64,000 nt of DNA from an uncultured Methylobacillus sp. (GCA_946478865.1 CAMLDO010000007.1:1-64000), one strand, 5' to 3'; shown: positions 17,403 through 26,234, counted from the stretch's first letter. Notes: generated by a model from the letters alone, not told the origin. Translations and numbers: made by a program.

Positions 17403-18947
17403 ATGAGGAATTTACCGTTTGCAAAAATGCTGCCGCTCTACGTCACACTGGCCGTTCCTGCCATGACGTCACAAGCGGCCGACCTGACCGACCTGACTAA
17501 TGGCGACCCGTTCTTTTATACCAGCGATCAGAACATCAAGCCGGAGGACAAACAGAAGGAATTATTGGGTGTGGGGCGCCCCAATAAAACGCACTCTCAA
17601 ATACCCCATTTGCCTGTGTACATGGGGTACATGAACACCAATACCACATACCGATTCGTAAACGTCGCCGAGCAGGTACTGACAATGATCGGCGAAGGCA
17701 AGCATGGTTTGTGGCGGATTCAGGAGAACGGCACTGTCCGTGAATACCTGAAAAAGGGTGCAGCCGGCTTACCGCAAGATGCGGACCTGATGGCCAAAGC
17801 AAACATGGACATCATTACGCAAAACTACAGCTCGTACCTTCCCGATGAAAGCTGGTCTGGTTACAAGTACCCCGACGAAAAGCTGACGAAGGACGGCAAG
17901 CTCAATTTCATCGACCTGCCGATCAACCATCCGAAGTACCAGGGCAAGTACGACAAGCACGCCCCCATCGATCTCGCTAACTGGTACTGCACCATGTCCG
18001 AGAACGATTATCCGTATGCCCAACAGGTAATGAATTTCGCTTTTAGCCAACCCGGCGCAAACCAGATTGGTCCTTTGGGCAAGCGCGCTGGCTTGGACGT
18101 GAATGAAAATTACACGAAAGTCATCCGCTTGAACCACCTGCCCGATGCGCGCTCTTGGGTCAACGTGGGGCAAAAGGGCAAGGATAACTTGCACGTGAAA
18201 TGGGAAGCCGTTGATACCACCAAGACCAACGTAGAGTACTACTTGGTTGAACGGCCTTTCTTCAACAAGCCTTACCTCTTCATTACCGCTGTCTACGACA
18301 ACAAGGATAACGCCGATCACCGCTATGTCCGTCCCGATGGCGCTTATTTCGACTCCATCAAAGGGGATCACAAGAAGCTGAAAACTCAGGTGACGGCTCA
18401 GCCGCGGTTCCATTTGGAAAACGGCAAATTGGAAAAGGCGGTTGGCCTGCCCATCTATGGTGTCCATCATCCGAACCGGGCATCCTTTGGTGGCGGCGGG
18501 GCCTGCCCACTGAAAGGTGGCGATTGGGGCCGCTACCCACAAACGACTGGCGGCTCTGGCTGGCCTACACAATATGAAGAAGTCACGCCGTTATGTGATT
18601 CGGTATTAGTCGATATCAAGTTCTACAGCAATTTGGATGGCCGGGACTGGAACGACCCCAACAAATATCTCGCAAATGCCGGCGTCGGGACGCAATCCGT
18701 CACCTACAAGATGCAACCTGGTCACTATGGTGAATTTACCGATTCATACAATGTGAAACGCGGCATCAAAAACGCCGAAAGCCAATCCGTCCCCTCTGAA
18801 CTCACGCTCACCTACCCAACGGTGAGTGCTCCGGTTTCGTACGTCAAACCGCCCAAATTGCAATTCTCTGATCGCATGGTGCCTTCTGAAGCAACGGCAT
18901 GCCGTCCTGTGCATCAGGCTTCATTAGAAAAGGAGCTGACAAAATGA
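17403..18947 (+). CDS. Secreted protein of unknown family (514 aa)
   Basis: I do not recognise this protein. It has a signal peptide (MRNLPFAKMLPLYVTLAVPAMTSQA) and a mature part of about 490 residues that is rich in Tyr, Asn, Asp, Lys and Pro, with no membrane helices. It has four Cys in the mature part (NWYCTM, GGACPLKGGDW, VTPLCDSVL, ATACRPVH), suggesting two disulfides in the periplasm or outside. A Gly-rich loop (RASFGGGGACPLKGGDWG) is notable. A strong GGAGGAGAG ribosome site precedes the ATG. Its stop overlaps the porin start (ATGA), so the two are translationally coupled. Confidence 0.7.
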   Translation: MRNLPFAKMLPLYVTLAVPAMTSQAADLTDLTNGDPFFYTSDQNIKPEDKQKELLGVGRPNKTHSQIPHLPVYMGYMNTNTTYRFVNVAEQVLTMIGEGKHGLWRIQENGTVREYLKKGAAGLPQDADLMAKANMDIITQNYSSYLPDESWSGYKYPDEKLTKDGKLNFIDLPINHPKYQGKYDKHAPIDLANWYCTMSENDYPYAQQVMNFAFSQPGANQIGPLGKRAGLDVNENYTKVIRLNHLPDARSWVNVGQKGKDNLHVKWEAVDTTKTNVEYYLVERPFFNKPYLFITAVYDNKDNADHRYVRPDGAYFDSIKGDHKKLKTQVTAQPRFHLENGKLEKAVGLPIYGVHHPNRASFGGGGACPLKGGDWGRYPQTTGGSGWPTQYEEVTPLCDSVLVDIKFYSNLDGRDWNDPNKYLANAGVGTQSVTYKMQPGHYGEFTDSYNVKRGIKNAESQSVPSELTLTYPTVSAPVSYVKPPKLQFSDRMVPSEATACRPVHQASLEKELTK

Positions 18948-19852
18948 TTACCAGAACAACAGCAGTTAAAACCTTTCCACTGATCCTCGGGGTTATGGCA
19001 AGTGCAACAGCGTGGGCAGATGAGGCCTCATCCAGCGCCAATACTGCAGAGAGCGCATACGCAGAAGTAGGGCCGGCCAAAGCGGCCAAGGAGTCGAATG
19101 CGCTCTTTGATTACCTCGACCGCGAAGAGGTCCTTGGAGGCAAATTCAGTACCTGGGTCGAACTTGCATCCGACTATGTTTTCCGGGGTGAATCGGAAAC
19201 CAATGACGGCAAGATTCCTTCGATCAAGGTCGCCATCACCTGGACGCATCCAAACGGGATCTACCTCGGTTATTACGGCGCCAACAATCTATTTCCCGGC
19301 GACGATGCTGACAACAACAACCCCTATATCAATGCATTGTGGGGGCCGTATGCTGGCTATTCGATGAAAGATATTGGTGGGACTGGCGTGAATTACAACG
19401 GCATGTTCTTCCAATACATCTACCCGGGCGATCGTGACTCCAACTATCTTGAGATGTTCAACTATCTGGATAAGCAGTTCGGACCGGTAAACATCAAGCT
19501 GGAATATTCACCCACCATCACTGATTGGTTTGGGGTGAAGGATCTGCAGTCTCACAACGTTGCTATCCATCCCAGCGTGTCACTACCTCATGGCTTTACG
19601 GTTTCTGGCGGCGTTGGCTATCAGTTCTTTAATAATCACGGCCCCCGTCTGGACTTGGACGGCAACGGGAAGGAAGAGCTCAACTGGTGGCACTGGAACG
19701 TAGGTGTCAGCCGAAAGATTTTCGGCTTCAACGTTGACCTGCGATATCACGACACCGACATCAAGAAGGGCGAGCACGACTTTTATGGCTATAGCTCAAA
19801 CCACCAGATCGTCGATGACCGCGTAGTGTTTGCTGTCTCCAAGTCCTTCTAA
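18944..19852 (+). CDS. TorF-type putative outer-membrane porin
   Basis: A 302-residue beta-barrel protein. The signal peptide (VMASATAWADEASSS region) and a linker of ~50 residues precede the typical repeat of the Gcw_chp/TorF family: TWVELASDYVFRGESETNDG, then IPSIKVAITWTHPNGIYLGY. It ends in a phenylalanine (VFAVSKSF), the outer-membrane insertion signal. It would provide passage for a solute or an anchor for the secreted partner encoded immediately upstream with a 4-bp overlap. Confidence 0.8.
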   Translation: MITRTTAVKTFPLILGVMASATAWADEASSSANTAESAYAEVGPAKAAKESNALFDYLDREEVLGGKFSTWVELASDYVFRGESETNDGKIPSIKVAITWTHPNGIYLGYYGANNLFPGDDADNNNPYINALWGPYAGYSMKDIGGTGVNYNGMFFQYIYPGDRDSNYLEMFNYLDKQFGPVNIKLEYSPTITDWFGVKDLQSHNVAIHPSVSLPHGFTVSGGVGYQFFNNHGPRLDLDGNGKEELNWWHWNVGVSRKIFGFNVDLRYHDTDIKKGEHDFYGYSSNHQIVDDRVVFAVSKSF

Positions 19853-19935
19853 GGTTTTGGCCAAGGCTTGATTGCAAGTCTGGCCAACAAGCTTCTCCAT
19901 GGGAAATTACTCTACTAAGGATGCTTTCCCCCTGA

Positions 19936-19966
19936 ACCCCCTTCCTTCGGGAAGGGGTCTTTTTTC
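19936..19966 (+). terminator. Terminator of the cupin-porin operon
   Basis: CCCCTTCC and GGAAGGGG form a stem with a TTCG loop (19938-19957), followed by TCTTTTTTC. Confidence 0.85.
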
Positions 19967-20044
19967 TTGTGTTAACTAGTGAATAAGTCGTAGGCTGATT
20001 GAAGCATCAGGAGTTTAGATCAGCCTTCAGTTGGTTTAAATCTA

Positions 20045-20410
20045 ATGAAGTCCATGGGGGTAGGAATGGATGCTCTCCCAACCGAAGGGGCAACCCCTCA
20101 AGAATACTCAATCCGTGAGTTGATAGACGGTAATTGTGATCAGCAATTAACACGACTATTAGCTGAATTATTAGGCGACTTTTGCCTCTGTGATCTCCAA
20201 GGTGCGGTCGTGCTCATGTATGGGGAAGTAGCTTTGCACGATCAGGAGATCGACATAGTGCTAGAGGATGTCACACCTATTGGCAGTCTTAAGGCCAACG
20301 TTAGTCAATCGACCCTAAGACCTGTCGCCGAACTACTTGAAATGCTCCTACTAAGCCAAAAACGTTATCAAGTGGCAACTTGTCTGCTTAAGGGAATGAG
20401 TGATTCATAA
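20045..20410 (+). CDS. Small stand-alone sensor-like domain protein
   Basis: A 121-residue soluble protein. Segments such as EIDIVLEDVTPIGSLKANVS and VAELLEMLLLSQKRYQVAT look like the N-terminal sensing domain that some betaproteobacterial PAS/GGDEF proteins carry (pattern LEPVGYL...LEMLLR..RYLMA), but here nothing follows it. The resemblance is from memory and weak. It may be a remnant or a free-standing partner domain. Starts at 20045, 20054 or 20066 are all possible; GGGGG precedes the last. It is preceded by an inverted repeat (AGGCTGAT/ATCAGCCT, 19992-20026). Confidence 0.5.
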   Translation: MKSMGVGMDALPTEGATPQEYSIRELIDGNCDQQLTRLLAELLGDFCLCDLQGAVVLMYGEVALHDQEIDIVLEDVTPIGSLKANVSQSTLRPVAELLEMLLLSQKRYQVATCLLKGMSDS

Positions 20411-20457
20411 AATCATTCCCTCGTAAAAACAATATAAGCTGCTTCCCCTTAAAATCC

Positions 20458-21660
20458 TTACTCAGTCCAGCCTTCATCCTTGATGTTGCACATAATCCTC
20501 CGCTGCTTGGCGGTCAGCCGCTCTTTCTGGCATACCGTATAGAGCACGCGCTCACGCGAAGACCAGAGCAGTGTCGCCGATGGCATATTGTTGGTGCGCG
20601 TTGTCGTGAGCAACCCATGCTCCATCATCACGGCCACCACCCGGTTCCCGCCCTGATCGCGGCCGAATTCGCCCACAAATTCACCGTCCAGGTTGCGGAG
20701 GTATTCGATCAGGTGATCCTGCTCGGTCCCGAAAAAATCGACCTTGATATGGCGCAGGCCGTCCGAACCGAAGGAGAATCCAATCATCTTGGACGGCATG
20801 TTCCAAACTGATTGTGCGATTGTCCAGCAGGTGTGCGTGTCGGATGACTCGATCCCCTCATTCGGCCGTATATCGGCATAGCAACGCATGCGGAGCCCTT
20901 TCGCCGTAAAAAGGTCATTGACCTCCTTCTGTGTCATCCCATACTTGACCTCGCTAAAATCCAGCTCGATCGCAGGCATGGCCAAGCGCTCCTTCTCATC
21001 CTCCTCGGTCCAATATTCCCACATGCCGATGCGCACGTACCAGTAAGCCCACAGAAGCCCAAGAATCGCTACACAGACAACGAAGGTCTTGTTCCAGTAG
21101 CCAATAGTTTTGTCGGGCTTGGTGTAAGCCTTTAGCACCGAAGCCGCTCCAAGAAATACAATCCCCAAGGCAAGTGCCCACAGGGCGGGGAAATTCAGGT
21201 CGACCAACCCAGACTTCAGGTTTGCCAGAACAAATAGAATTCCGTAGAGCCCGAAAACGAAAGCAGCCAGCATTGGGATCAGTCCCAACTCATTGATGCG
21301 CTCTTCGGTATAAATTCGGATCAACCCTTGGTACACCGCGCCGATGATGGTCCCCAGGACGGCGATATTGATGAATATCCCTCCGAGGGCCAGCATGAAC
21401 CATTGCACTGGATGCGCCTCTCCTCCGGTCATCTTGAGCAGCATGGGCATCCATGGTGTACTCAACGACAGCGTGCGGTGACCAAGGATAGTCTGCGCGT
21501 TCTCCAGCGTGAATCCGTTGTCGCCGTGCGTGGTGTAATACCAGATACCGATCACAAACGAGAGTGCGGTCAAGAAAAGAAAAAGCCCCGTCGCCACCAG
21601 CATTCCACTAGCGTAAGGCCTTGTCCTAAAATCAATACGTATTTGTGGCTGCTCGGTCAT
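20458..21660 (-). CDS. Polytopic membrane protein of unknown function
   Basis: A 400-residue protein. About six membrane helices occupy residues 15-225; the first is GMLVATGLFLFLTALSFVIG. A C-terminal soluble domain of ~170 residues follows, with cysteines in LRMRCYADI, THTCWTIAQ, YTVCQKE and RIMCNIKDE. The segment IELDFSEVKYGMTQKEVNDLF resembles the SmpA/OmlA-like fold start (xxGMTxxEVxxL) seen in small periplasmic or lipoprotein domains. I do not recognise the whole protein. The ORF is open to 21843, but ATG 21660 with GGAGG upstream is the sound start. Confidence 0.65.
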   Translation of the reverse strand: MTEQPQIRIDFRTRPYASGMLVATGLFLFLTALSFVIGIWYYTTHGDNGFTLENAQTILGHRTLSLSTPWMPMLLKMTGGEAHPVQWFMLALGGIFINIAVLGTIIGAVYQGLIRIYTEERINELGLIPMLAAFVFGLYGILFVLANLKSGLVDLNFPALWALALGIVFLGAASVLKAYTKPDKTIGYWNKTFVVCVAILGLLWAYWYVRIGMWEYWTEEDEKERLAMPAIELDFSEVKYGMTQKEVNDLFTAKGLRMRCYADIRPNEGIESSDTHTCWTIAQSVWNMPSKMIGFSFGSDGLRHIKVDFFGTEQDHLIEYLRNLDGEFVGEFGRDQGGNRVVAVMMEHGLLTTTRTNNMPSATLLWSSRERVLYTVCQKERLTAKQRRIMCNIKDEGWTE

Positions 21661-22017
21661 TTGGCCTCCGGTCGGTAATTTCCGAAGGCGAAGGACACCT
21701 TTCCTGCGGTCGTGGATATCCATTTTGCAGATTGCACGAGATAAATCATTCGCTTCAGATCGGATTCCATGTGGGTCACCATTGTTGTTTTCCCTTTTGG
21801 CTGGAGGCGGTTGAATCATAATCTTTCTAAAGATGTCTCCCACCCATCATTACTGATAGTGGTTCAACCTCAGCTAATGCTTGATATTTCATTTATCCTG
21901 CCTGTCAGCCAAAAGAAACTTATTGCTGAAAAGCACGACGAAGAACTTGAACAGCAAGCCGCAAACCTGACTCAAAGGGCTTGTTTACTAATTTGAAAAT
22001 TATGAAAAGGAGTAGTA
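21661..22017. other. Gene-poor interval of 357 bp
   Basis: It separates two divergent genes. The left part continues the open frame of the membrane protein upstream of its best start. The right part is AT-richer. A 75-codon plus-strand frame (21769-21996) has no ribosome site and no familiar sequence. AAAAGGAG at 22006-22013 is the ribosome site of the DUF1330 gene. I see no convincing promoter. Confidence 0.4.
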
Positions 22018-22341
22018 ATGGCTGCTTTTATCATCGCAAGCGTACTTGTCACGGATGACAAATGGGTACCCGAGTATGCGGCCCGCGTACATGAAATTGC
22101 TGCAAAGCATGGAGGCAAATACCTGTCGCGCAGCGGCAATATCGAGGTTCTGGAAGGAAATCCGGGCGAACTCACGCTAATCGCACTGATCCAGTTTCCG
22201 AGCAAGGAAGCCGCCAAAGCATTCGCTACCGATCCGGAATATGCGCCTTTCGGCAAGGCCAGGCAGGCAGGCAGCAATAGCACCTTGGTGCTGATCGACG
22301 ATACCGACCTTGCCGGGGCTATTTCCTATCTCCCTAGCTAG
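22018..22341 (+). CDS. DUF1330 family protein
   Basis: A 107-residue protein of the ferredoxin-like dimeric alpha/beta-barrel group (DUF1330). The pattern is typical: start MAAFIIASVLVTDDKWVPEYAARV, GGKYLSRSGNIEVLEG, LIALIQFPSKEAAKAFATDPEYAPF. Function of the family is unknown; members sit near oxidoreductases and stress genes. It is a single gene, with its own terminator. Confidence 0.85.
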   Translation: MAAFIIASVLVTDDKWVPEYAARVHEIAAKHGGKYLSRSGNIEVLEGNPGELTLIALIQFPSKEAAKAFATDPEYAPFGKARQAGSNSTLVLIDDTDLAGAISYLPS

Positions 22342-22369
22342 CCGAACACATGGGTCAAACGGCCAACGC

Positions 22370-22395
22370 AAGCCAGCGAAAGCTGGCTTTTTTGT
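22370..22395 (+). terminator. Terminator after the DUF1330 gene
   Basis: AAGCCAGC and GCTGGCTT pair around GAAA and are followed by TTTTTTG. It lies between convergent genes. Confidence 0.85.
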
Positions 22396-22397
22396 TC

Positions 22398-23183
22398 TCA
22401 GGAGGGCCTGAAATGGAGGGCCAGCAAGTCCGGGAACCGTTCCTGGCTCACGGTTTCCTTGAACACGTTTCCTTCTTCCATGAGGGTTAACGAGGTGTCC
22501 GTCAAAGTGATGCTACCGCGCTCCGTCAGTTTCGTCGCCAGAGGCCGGGTGTTGAATATCGATGCAGGGTGCTCCGCGATAATTCGGCGGATTTCCTCGC
22601 ATTCTGCCGTTGTGATCGGTTTACGAGAGTTAAAAACATACCCGACCCGCCAATCGCTATCCTTGTAACGTTGCTTCAGCTCAAAGACCAGATCGCCATG
22701 AACCGCATTCTCGCCGGTGACCGGGCGAACGCGAAATTCGCCATTGGTGGATTCCACATGATCACCGTTCAATGGCACCGGCCGCAGCGGCAGAAAACCG
22801 CCGAAGCCGGTATCCACCAGATAAGTCATATCCTGATGTCGTAGCAACAGTGTCACATGCGTCGGCCCGGTGCCGGCGAATGCTCTCGCCTCAGCGTTGT
22901 AGACGATGCCTCGCATCATGGAGACGTCAAACCCGTAATCCCGCAGGTAAAAATAGAGAAGCGGGTTCAACTCGTAGCAGAGCCCGCCTTCGTTGCGAAC
23001 GAGCAGTTTTTCTATCAGGTTGTCGCGCGATATCGGCACACCTCGACGTTCTACGACCGACAGATTCTCGAAGGGCAGCGCAAGGCTGGTCGCGACCAAG
23101 AGCGCGGGCAGATCGTCGAACGATAGCGCGGCATTACCGCGGAAGCCGATCCTTTTTCGAAATAATTCATCCAACGTTGGCAT
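22398..23183 (-). CDS. nat: Arylamine N-acetyltransferase
   Basis: A 261-residue NAT enzyme that transfers acetyl from acetyl-CoA to arylamines and hydrazines. The catalytic triad is visible at the usual positions: Cys69 in NEGGLCYELN, His109 in GPTHVTLLL and Asp124 in LVDTGFGG. FENLSVV is another family motif. The length is slightly below the usual ~275 residues, at the C-terminal end. It is downstream of, and co-directional with, a LysR regulator with a 42-bp gap. Confidence 0.93.
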   Translation of the reverse strand: MPTLDELFRKRIGFRGNAALSFDDLPALLVATSLALPFENLSVVERRGVPISRDNLIEKLLVRNEGGLCYELNPLLYFYLRDYGFDVSMMRGIVYNAEARAFAGTGPTHVTLLLRHQDMTYLVDTGFGGFLPLRPVPLNGDHVESTNGEFRVRPVTGENAVHGDLVFELKQRYKDSDWRVGYVFNSRKPITTAECEEIRRIIAEHPASIFNTRPLATKLTERGSITLTDTSLTLMEEGNVFKETVSQERFPDLLALHFRPS

Positions 23184-23224
23184 TGCCTCGTTTCCCGTAA
23201 ACCATTCTCCGGATGCTAAAGCAC

Positions 23225-24133
23225 TTAAGGAGTGATGGCGAGTTCATGCCCGAGTAGCTCGCTCAACCAATCCATGAATATCCTCACCCGTTTCGAAAGA
23301 TTCCGTTTATGCGGGTACAGCAGCGATACCGGAATGGACGGCGCAGGAAAATCTTGCAGGATTTCCTGGAGCTTCCCCTGGGCAATGAGGTCGCGCGCGC
23401 CGAGCGCAGGAGCCTGAATAATGCCTAGCCCTGCCACGCAGGCCGCACGATAGGCATCGGTATTGTTCACGGCGACGCGGCTTTTCATGGGAATTTTCCG
23501 GCAGGTACGACCATCCCAGTATTCGAACGCATCGAATCGTTCGGCGGAATTCACGTGGTAGTGGATCAGCCAGTGCTGCTCCAGCTGATCCAGCGTGCAA
23601 GGTTCGCCATAAGTCGCGATATAGCCGGGGCTTGCGAAGTTTTTCTGGATCATCTCACCCAGGCGGCGTACGACGAGACCCGAGTCTGAGAGCTCGCCTG
23701 TCCGTACCACACAGTCGTAGCCTTCGGCGATGAGGTCCACCCTCCGATCGGTACTACTGAGTTCCACCTGAATATTAGGGTAGCGATTCAGAAATTCCGG
23801 CAGTTGGGGGATGACGAGATTGCGCGCCATAGGGTGCGACATATCTACGCGTATCATTCCTGTGATACGCGCATCGTCGCTCTGGAACAGACTCGTCAGC
23901 TCATCCACCTCGCCCAGCAGATGTTTGCTGCGTTCGTAGAACTGCTGTCCGTCCGGCGTCAGTTGTACTTTCCGCGTCGTGCGGTGCAGTAGTTGAGTAC
24001 CGAGCTGGTTTTCCAGTTGCTGTACCGCGTTGGAAACGCTGGCTTTCGGCAGCCCCAATTGATCCGCCGCTTGCGTAAAGCTGGCCAGTTCCGCCACGCG
24101 GACAAAACGCTTGATTGCTTCTATCGTTTCCAT
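23225..24133 (-). CDS. LysR-family regulator
   Basis: A 302-residue LysR protein. The winged HTH is at residues ~1-60 (ASFTQAADQLGLPKASVSNA), followed by the substrate-binding domain; the first segments (RVDMSHPMARNLVIPQLPEF) are of the CrgA/DmlR-like type. AAGGA 6 nt before ATG 24133 makes this start better than the upstream ATG at 24151. It is divergent from an SDR gene (114-bp gap), its likely target, and the NAT gene follows it. Confidence 0.9.
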   Translation of the reverse strand: METIEAIKRFVRVAELASFTQAADQLGLPKASVSNAVQQLENQLGTQLLHRTTRKVQLTPDGQQFYERSKHLLGEVDELTSLFQSDDARITGMIRVDMSHPMARNLVIPQLPEFLNRYPNIQVELSSTDRRVDLIAEGYDCVVRTGELSDSGLVVRRLGEMIQKNFASPGYIATYGEPCTLDQLEQHWLIHYHVNSAERFDAFEYWDGRTCRKIPMKSRVAVNNTDAYRAACVAGLGIIQAPALGARDLIAQGKLQEILQDFPAPSIPVSLLYPHKRNLSKRVRIFMDWLSELLGHELAITP

Positions 24134-24247
24134 GGCCGTCCTTTTGTTCATTTTTAGTGAACAGTTTAATCATTTACTCCCTGTTTATCATGGTTTCATT
24201 CGCAAATAACATGACGCCACGGTTCAACAACTTCAGGAGAGTTTGAA

Positions 24248-25006
24248 ATGACGCAAAAGATAGCTTTGATTACCGGCGGCAGCCGGGGGCTCGGCAGAAA
24301 TACCGCTCTGGCAATGGCCGCTCGGGGGATTGACGTGATCTTGACTTACCAGAGCAAGCAAGCCGCTGCGGAGGCCGTGGTGGCTGAAATCACTGCGCTG
24401 GGACGCAATGCCGTGGCCTTGCAACTGGATGTGGCCGAGGCATCGCGCTTCAGCCAGTTTGCAGAAGAAGTGAAAGCGGTCCTTAAAGCGAACTGGCAAA
24501 GGGAGAGCTTCGATTATCTGATCAATAATGCCGGCACCGGCATTCATGCGCCTTTCGCGGAGACCACGGAGCAGCAGTTCGACGATATGGTCAACATTCA
24601 TCTGAAATCCGTGTTTTTCCTCACGCAGAAGCTGTTGCCGCTGCTCAACAATGGCGGGCGCATCGTCAATATTTCCAGCGGCCTCGCCCGCTTTGCCCTG
24701 CCCGGCTATAGCGCCTATGCGGCGATGAAAGGCGGCATCGAAGTGCTGACGCGCTACATGGCGAAAGAACTGGGTGCGCGTGGCATTGCGGTCAATACCG
24801 TTGCGCCCGGCGCGATCGAGACGGATTTCGGCAACGGCTTGGTGCGCGACAACAAAGACGTGAATGCCTTTGTCGCTTCGCAAACGGCATTGGGCCGGGT
24901 GGGTGTGCCGGATGACATCGGCCCGATGATCGCCTCGCTGTTGTCCGAAGATAATCGCTGGGTGAATGCACAGCGCATCGAGGTTTCAGGCGGCATGCTA
25001 ATTTGA
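24248..25006 (+). CDS. SDR-family oxidoreductase
   Basis: A 252-residue classical short-chain dehydrogenase. The cofactor motif is TGGSRGLGR (residues 9-17), then NNAGTG, catalytic Ser in VNISSG and YAAMK with the Tyr/Lys pair. The C-terminal PGAIETDFGNG and GRVGVPDDIGPMIASLLSEDN are typical of 3-oxoacyl-ACP reductase-like enzymes; substrate unknown. Gly/Arg after the cofactor motif suggests NADP(H). It is divergent from a LysR gene. Confidence 0.9.
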   Translation: MTQKIALITGGSRGLGRNTALAMAARGIDVILTYQSKQAAAEAVVAEITALGRNAVALQLDVAEASRFSQFAEEVKAVLKANWQRESFDYLINNAGTGIHAPFAETTEQQFDDMVNIHLKSVFFLTQKLLPLLNNGGRIVNISSGLARFALPGYSAYAAMKGGIEVLTRYMAKELGARGIAVNTVAPGAIETDFGNGLVRDNKDVNAFVASQTALGRVGVPDDIGPMIASLLSEDNRWVNAQRIEVSGGMLI

Positions 25007-25017
25007 GCGGACTATTA

Positions 25018-25123
25018 ATCGCGCCATCCGGCCGGTACCGAGTGCCTGGGTCATAGAAAACGCATAGCGCAAAACGATACCTTCCAGCGTTGGCGGGCCT
25101 ATGACCCTTTCGTCATGCGTGCC
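25018..25123 (-). pseudogene. Relic of an NAD(P)-dependent epimerase-like gene
   Basis: About 105 bp closely resemble the interior of the gene at 38593-39498 (38938-39045). The minus-strand translation keeps TGTHDERVI, PTLEGIVLRY and then shifts frame after one missing base in the GGCTTTTTCTAT region; the distal part continues at nucleotide level (GGTACCGGCCGGATGGCGCGAT at the far end). The relic runs into the last codons of the neighbouring LysR gene, whose stop codon lies inside the homologous stretch. Seen by eye; a pairwise alignment would give the exact limits. Confidence 0.7.
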
Positions 25124-26009
25124 AGTTACCCAATACCTCGACCACATGATCCACAAAGCAGGTAATCCGTGCGGCTAGCGCGGTATTGCGATAGTAGACC
25201 GCGTTGATCGACTGGCGCACGTCCAGCGTCTGCTCGGGGAATAGCTGCACCAGCTTGCCGCTGCGACGATCCTCGTGCGTCATGAAGTCCGACAGGCAGA
25301 CGATTCCCAAGCCCATTAAAGCCATATGGCGCAGTGTTTCGCCGCTGGAGGAGGCAATCGTTGGCTGGATGCGCAGAGTGTTGCCGTCCGCGTCTCTCAA
25401 CGGCCAGTCGTTCAGCGTCTCGGGCTGGGTGAAGCCCAACAGCGCATGCTGCGCGAGCTGGGCTGGTTCGACCGGCGTGCCGTGACGCTTTAGATACGCG
25501 GGGCTGGCGAACACCCGTATACGGCTAGTGCCCACAGGCGTGGCATGCAAAGTGGAGTCTTTCAGCGGCCCGATACGAAACGCTACGTCGGTGCGCTTTT
25601 CGATCAGATCAATGATGCCTTCGTTCGAATTCAGCTCCAGCTCCACCTCGGGATAGCGCGCGCGAAAGCCTTCAATCAGCGGCACGAGCACATGCAGCAT
25701 GAAGGGTGTGGCCGCATCGACCCGCAGCCGCCCCGCCGGGCGCATGCGTCTCGCGGCCATCTGTTCCTCGGCTTCATCGACCGAGATCAGAATGGCGCGG
25801 GCATGCTGCAAGAAGGCTGCGCCTTCCTCGGTCAGCTCCAGCCGCCGTGTCGTGCGGCGCAACAGGGTGGTCTGCAGCTTTTCTTCCAACCGGCCCAGGG
25901 TGCGGCTAGTCGCCGAGATCGTCAGTCCGAGGACTTCCGAAGCGGCGGTGATCGAGCCCGTATCCACGACCGCCACAAAGGCCTGCAATTCATCGAGGGT
26001 GGTTTTCAT
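25113..26009 (-). CDS. LysR-family regulator
   Basis: A 298-residue LysR protein with a normal HTH (GSITAASEVLGLTISATSRT) and substrate-binding domain (RLRVDAATPFMLHVLVPLIE). It is divergent from the MFS transporter gene, its probable target. Its final codons (GNWHA, stop) lie in DNA that is homologous, in another frame, to the epimerase gene at 38.9 kb, so the very C-terminus may have been replaced when that relic formed. Confidence 0.9.
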   Translation of the reverse strand: MKTTLDELQAFVAVVDTGSITAASEVLGLTISATSRTLGRLEEKLQTTLLRRTTRRLELTEEGAAFLQHARAILISVDEAEEQMAARRMRPAGRLRVDAATPFMLHVLVPLIEGFRARYPEVELELNSNEGIIDLIEKRTDVAFRIGPLKDSTLHATPVGTSRIRVFASPAYLKRHGTPVEPAQLAQHALLGFTQPETLNDWPLRDADGNTLRIQPTIASSSGETLRHMALMGLGIVCLSDFMTHEDRRSGKLVQLFPEQTLDVRQSINAVYYRNTALAARITCFVDHVVEVLGNWHA

Positions 26010-26010
26010 T

Positions 26011-26027
26011 ATTGAATTTTAATCAAT
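26011..26027. promoter_or_regulatory. LysR-type dyad between LysR and MFS genes
   Basis: ATTGA-N7-TCAAT is a perfect interrupted palindrome that begins 2 bp upstream of the LysR start codon, with the T-N11-A form typical of LysR sites. A 21-codon frame at 26111-26176 in the rest of this gap has no clear ribosome site. Confidence 0.45.
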
Positions 26028-26234
26028 AGATTTTGTTTAATACAGGGCTTAATCAGCAAATATAAACCCCGCATACTGCGATCCATTGAAAACCTCACTG
26101 GATTACAACCATGTCTCTCCCCCTGCCTGCCACTTGGCCTTCACGCGCCATATCGGAGCAACTAGCCCGGCTTTGATGCCAGACGCTTGCCCATTCTTTT
26201 CATTTTCAACGATTCCATTCAAAGAGAAGCTACG

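Noticed and set aside
21769..21996. 75-codon frame in the gap before the DUF1330 gene
   Set aside because: No ribosome site, no recognisable sequence, and it runs into the DUF1330 leader.
26111..26176. 21-codon frame before the MFS gene
   Set aside because: No Shine-Dalgarno and no second support; could be a leader peptide but I cannot defend it.
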